Of a stretch of 64,000 nucleotides of DNA, positions 59,767 to 64,000 are shown one piece after another. Origin of the DNA: Cordilura impudica (lineage: Eukaryota > Arthropoda > Insecta > Diptera > Scathophagidae); the NCBI GenBank assembly GCA_963682025.1, contig OY821519.1:135203094-135267093 (forward strand). Direction: 5' to 3'. Under the pieces are notes generated by a model. The model was not told the DNA's origin. It saw only the letters and a program-made list of their open reading frames with translations, and made no database searches. The translations under genes and the position numbers were made by a program. Numbering within the stretch: the first letter of the stretch is position 1; each line of letters opens with the position of its first letter.

Positions 59767-61760
59767 AAAACAAGTTAGAAAATTATAGTCAAACTAGACC
59801 GACTATACGATACCCTATACAATGATTTAGATACCCTATCTCTTCGGTTCAACTAAGTGGATATAGCATGAGCCAAATATAAGTGACATTGTTATTAATT
59901 TTTTTTGGATGCAGAGATGAAAAAGTTCATATTGGATGCTATATTTATGTGGGGCTTGGTCGAAAAATGGACCAATCTTGACCATATTTACTAAGTTACT
60001 TATATTTTGAGAATATATATACGAAATAAAGTTGAGAAAAGTCTGTGCAATATTTTTGTTTTCTGATAGATGTAAGTAAAAATCGGGAAGCAGCTTTGAC
60101 AAAGAATTGCCACATGGGGTTTATTTTTGGATAACTGATAAATGGGTGTAATAAACACACACATACCTAATTTGCCCGAGATCTAAATGATAATTTGTAT
60201 CTTATGGCAATTTAAGTCGATTTCATAGGGGTCATTTTTATGGGCACAAGGTCTGAACATGGACCGAATTTCATAAATTTCGATAGCGTTCATCTATGTT
60301 CGAGTGAAGCTTACATATTAAGTTATATTAATATTTTATTACAAAGTTTACATGGACACACAAAGGGGCAGAAGTCTCTTGAGTTTTACGTGCGTTCCTG
60401 TCGTGTTGACTTAACCACACGGTGGGCTTAGCACTGGGTGAGATATAAGGCGTCCACCTGCGCCCCTTCCTTAGATGGTAGCAAACTAGGAGAATTGATT
60501 TGGCACAACTCCTCCCTTTGCTATTGGGTTGGCCCGATCTAAAAGCCTTCTTCTCTATGGGTCATAGAACCCGGTTGAGATGCAACTCCACATAGAACTG
60601 TGTTCTTCCCGCGATTTTGGGCCACCACAACTACCACGAAACTCCCCGATGGGCCGTTCCCAAAAAAGCTATTTAAGGGTACAACACATTGTCCTCGGTC
60701 ATCAGCAGCACCTGCAAAAACACATACTTCCAATAACCGTCCATTTGTCTACTACGTTCGTTCTTACTAGCTGTTATTGTCAGGTGGCCCTGATATGTAC
60801 AACGTTCCGTACCAACATTTCAACCGATTTCCGTCTCATCCGCGAAACACTGTGTTGTCAAATGACTCAAGCGTTCTTGGACTCATCTTCCATCCGACCC
60901 TCTTGCCTACTTACTCTACTGCAATGGCCATCTTTGCTAGGAGTGGTACTAGCTCATCCATTCACAGCTTCGAACTTTTCGACTCATGCCTTCCTCCGTT
61001 TACTACGCTCAGAACTTACTAATCGGCGCCATCATGCTAGATGATGCTTACGTCTACTTTCGGTAATTCGCTTTTCAACTGGTCTCCGACTTGTCTTGGA
61101 CGCTGTATTGACATGTGCACCTGTCTCAAATGCCTTCGACTTGTCTTCGACCCACACTCTCGCTCAATTCCTCCGTCATGGTATCTTGTCAGAACAACTG
61201 ACGCACCCACACCCGGTCTCCTTTCGCTCATGTACCATCTTACCATCTACCAACATTATCTTCGTTGCACCTTGGGACACCAACACAATTATGGGATGTG
61301 GCAACCATTTCATCTGGTAGGTTTTGACACGTCCAGTTTTATGTTTTTGCTTGTGCTGTCTCCGACTACGAAGACGCCGTGAGGTAACTTTGGGCTTGAT
61401 AGCTTACCCGTGGTACCAATTTATAGCCTCAGGTAAGGCTTCGTAGCCAGCCTGGCCACATACTAGCCACTACCAAGTTATTCTCCAAATAGAATAGTAC
61501 TTGGTGGACCTGACCTTAACCTTTAGTCGCTAGGAATAATCACCAGAATTAACTGGCTTTGCCTAGCGTTGCCCGGGAGCACCACGTGGAGGTAGGTTAT
61601 AGGCATGGGCGAAGTATCAACCGTCACTGGCGGACCAGTAACTTTATGATACAACTTTGCTCCCACACAAAGGGGCAGATGGACGGACGTGCAGACGGGC
61701 AGATGGACAGACGGACGGACGGACATCACCAAATCGACTCAGAAGGTGATACATAAATCA
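59767..61760 (+). repeat. R1 repeat, copy C, interrupted
   Basis: The head (AAAACAAGTTAGAAAATTATAG, decayed palindrome, CGATACCCTATACAATG) and middle run from 59767 to 60372. The repeat resumes at 61664 with the GGAC tract and ATCACCAAATCGACTCAGAA, fading by about 61760. The 1.29-kb insertion at 60373-61663 separates the parts. The 3' hairpin is missing. Confidence 0.8.
60373..61663. mobile_element. GC-rich 1.29-kb insertion with perfect 16-bp target duplication, class unknown
   Basis: CACACAAAGGGGCAGA occurs directly at 60357-60372 and 61664-61679, exactly where R1 should be continuous. The insert is clearly richer in G and C than its surroundings and holds overlapping ORFs in several frames (60580-61044, 60777-61022 and 61041-61382 plus; 61246-61037 minus). 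I recognise none of them. There are no TIRs or LTRs and no poly(A) at either end. A long, variable duplication suggests target-primed retroposition, such as a LINE end, SINE-like or processed sequence. Confidence 0.75.
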
Positions 61761-61920
61761 CACGAAAACACATAGACCACACAGGTACGAGTGTAGCTTT
61801 ATTTTCAGTTCGTGTTCTTGAACGCGTACAGCTAAAAATTAAAACATTGTCCACTCGCGATCGGAAAATCTGATACACAACTATAAAAACGACAACAATT
61901 GTTTCAACCAAATTAACTAA

Positions 61921-62720
61921 AACAAGTAAGAAAATTATAGTCGGTCTAGACCGACTATATGATACCCTATACCATGCGTTTAGAGACCCTATCTCATAGG
62001 CCCAACTAACTTGACATAGAAAATAAGCATAAACCAAATTTGAGTGGGATTTTTATGAATTTTTTTGGCAGCAGATATGAAAAAGTTCATATCGAATGCT
62101 ATATCTATATGGGGACTAGGCCCAAAAATGGACCGATCCTGACTATGTTTGGTAAAGTCTCTTGTATTTTGCAAAAATATATACAAACAAAATTTGAGAA
62201 GAATCAGTGCAATCATTTGTTTTTTTGATAGATTTAAGTGAAGATCGGGAAGCAGCTCTATATGATGCCTATGACTAAGAGTTGTCCCATAGGGATCATT
62301 TTTGGACTACTCATTAGTGGATGTAATAAACGCATACAAACCCAATTTGAGTGAGATCTATATGACAATTGGGATCTTATGGCAATTTATGTCGATTTCA
62401 AAGGGGTCATTTGTATGGGGGCTAGGTCTGAACATGGACCGATTCCCACCAATTTCAATAGCGTTCATCCCATGGCCGAGAAAAGCTTATAAATAGCAAA
62501 TTTCATCAAAATATATTCATATTTGCGACCTGCAGTTTGTTACAAGGTTTACATGGACACACAGACGGACGGACGGACGGACATCGTTAAATCGAATCAG
62601 TTAGTGATTCTGATTCGATCGGTATAATAAAAGATGGGTCTAGGTCAAATATTTTTGGTAGTTACAAACAGCAGCACAAAGTCATTATACCCAAACCACA
62701 TAGTGGTATAGGGTATAAAG
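61921..62720 (+). repeat. R1 interspersed repeat, copy D (full length)
   Basis: Same as copy A: AAAACAAGTAAGAAAATTA, a perfect 24-bp palindrome at 61938-61961, GATACCCTATACCATG, a GGAC tract near 62564-62581, and ACCACATAGTGGTATAGGGT at the end. Roughly 800 bp, few differences from copy A. Confidence 0.88.
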
Positions 62721-64000
62721 ATAATAATAAAACATAGAAATTTTATAAGTTGTGGTTGTTTATCGAAATCTATATATGAGTTAATTAAATATCATTATGA
62801 CGAGGCATCGTATACGAATAAGTATATCTCGAGGCAATAATAATATGACAATTTCCTTCATTTGGGTTAATAGTTGAAATCTGACCATTAAATGCAAACA
62901 TACAACTTTCGTACTTCTTAGTTTCATAGGTATGAACACAATTTATATTATCCGAGATCAACTAGTTTATGTATAAATGAAATAGCATTTATACCTTTGG
63001 GCTTGGCAAGATTTAGGTATGCAATGCACTACAAATATATAATGCAAGTAGCACAGTCCTTGGAGGAAAAAAATTGACTGTACTCTGTTATCTTTTATCG
63101 TGTTTCATTTGTTGAATTGAAAAAAAAAAAAAAAATTAGATTGTCTTTGTATGCACTTGTGTTTGTGTGGACTAAAGCCTTTAAGCTCAGGTGTTAACGA
63201 AGTCAACACAGATCATCATGGCGTCATGTGAGTTATTTAGTTGATATGCAAACAAATGCCCTAAAATACATTACAATTGCTAACAACATACACACACACA
63301 CATTCACACACATACACACAAATAAGTCCACACAAAGACGAAACAGCTATGTATGCGACTGAAAAAGGAACGACGACAACAAGACAGGATGCACTGTAAA
63401 TAAAACATAACAAAAAAAAAAAAAAACAAAAACAAAATGAACATTTTAGTTGATGTTTGTAGCATTGTTGTTGTTGCTGTTGTTGTTGTTATTAATGTCT
63501 TAAGGCTAAAAACAAGAAACAATGTTGATTCGTTAGTATTTATTAATTCCGTTCTTTGTTTTGCTTCTTTTTCGACTTTCAGTCATTTAATAAAAAAGTA
63601 TAACAAGTAAAGACTGTTAACAAATTCATTTTATTTCCTTTGTTCTATATATTTTTAAATACTTTGTCGAGTGTTTTTTATTTTATATTGTGTTTTTTCT
63701 TAATTGTTGTTCTATGTATTTTTAATTTGACCTAAATTCAAGTAATAACAATGAATGTATTCGTATGTCTAAAATGTAATATATTCATGTGACCATATGT
63801 ACGGCAGGGGAAACAAATAGAAAACAATAGTTTTTATTGCCATTATTTTATCTGTTTGCAATTGCTAACATTAGTTCAAATTAAAAATTTACGGTGCTAT
63901 CGAAGCTAACATTTTCCATAATACTTAAAAACATATAAAGCTTTTCGATAAGCTTATGGATCAAGAGGTCCAGGATATGCAAATTTTTTATAGACATTTC
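62721..64000. other. no gene seen; microsatellites
   Basis: A (CA)n tract at about 63286-63320, poly-A near 63120 and 63412, and (GTT)n at 63464-63490. The minus ORF at 63522-63304 reads through microsatellites and is not a gene. Confidence 0.5.

Noticed and set aside
60580..61382. Overlapping plus-strand ORFs as real genes
   Set aside because: Three frames are open at once, typical of GC-richer DNA with few stops; no domain, intron or start context supports one of them over the others.
63286..63522. 72-codon minus ORF at the window's end
   Set aside because: It reads through CA, poly-A and GTT microsatellites and shows no protein features.

Overview
This window is AT-rich nuclear DNA of a eukaryote, most probably a calyptrate or other schizophoran fly. 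That placement is an inference from short GT-AG introns, two serine-hydrolase genes of a type expanded in flies, a DUF4806-like fragment, and the mix of transposons. Host genes are sparse: only two look intact. They are head-to-head paralogues of the alpha/beta-hydrolase serine-hydrolase-like (kraken/SERHL) family, at 15867-14835 (minus) and 17049-18087 (plus). Each has a tiny first exon and one short intron. A broken DUF4806-like gene lies at 925-1382.

The rest is a dense, partly nested layer of mobile DNA. 1-14.7 kb: minisatellites, an ~800-bp interspersed repeat (called R1 here), short Helitron-like elements, a decayed DNA transposase at 5.9-7.8 kb and an RTE-like reverse-transcriptase remnant. 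14.8-18.1 kb: the two hydrolases. 18.2-31.2 kb: tandem repeats, terminal-inverted-repeat (TIR) elements, a second repeat family (R2) swollen by a heptanucleotide array and holding a truncated LINE, a mariner scrap and a Transib element. 32-39 kb: two piggyBac remnants, a tandem duplication and a 0.76-kb MITE with a perfect palindrome. 42.6-48.1 kb: hAT remnants on both strands. 48.1-51.9 kb: a complete Transib with both ends. 53.7-56.0 kb: a jockey-like LINE split by another TIR element. 56.9-58.1 kb: a Tc1/mariner element. 59.8-62.7 kb: two R1 copies, one split by a GC-rich insertion.

The most notable theme is RAG-like DNA. The Transib at 48113-51855 has RAG1-core-like transposase remains. 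Its ends read CACAGTG, a 23-bp spacer, then an A-rich AAAAAT block, like a 23-RSS, and it is flanked by the 5-bp duplication CGCCC. A second Transib (from 28828) has the same end design and keeps all three predicted acidic residues. A third, unrelated-looking TIR element (54501-55661) also ends in a CACAGTG-type heptamer. It carries a decayed zinc-binding domain resembling the N-terminal RAG1-like (N-RAG) proteins, and sits inside the LINE so cleanly that removing it plus one CCGTC restores the LINE reading frame. All three are broken by stops or frameshifts, so they are fossils. Family assignments rest on motif recognition only; no database search was possible.
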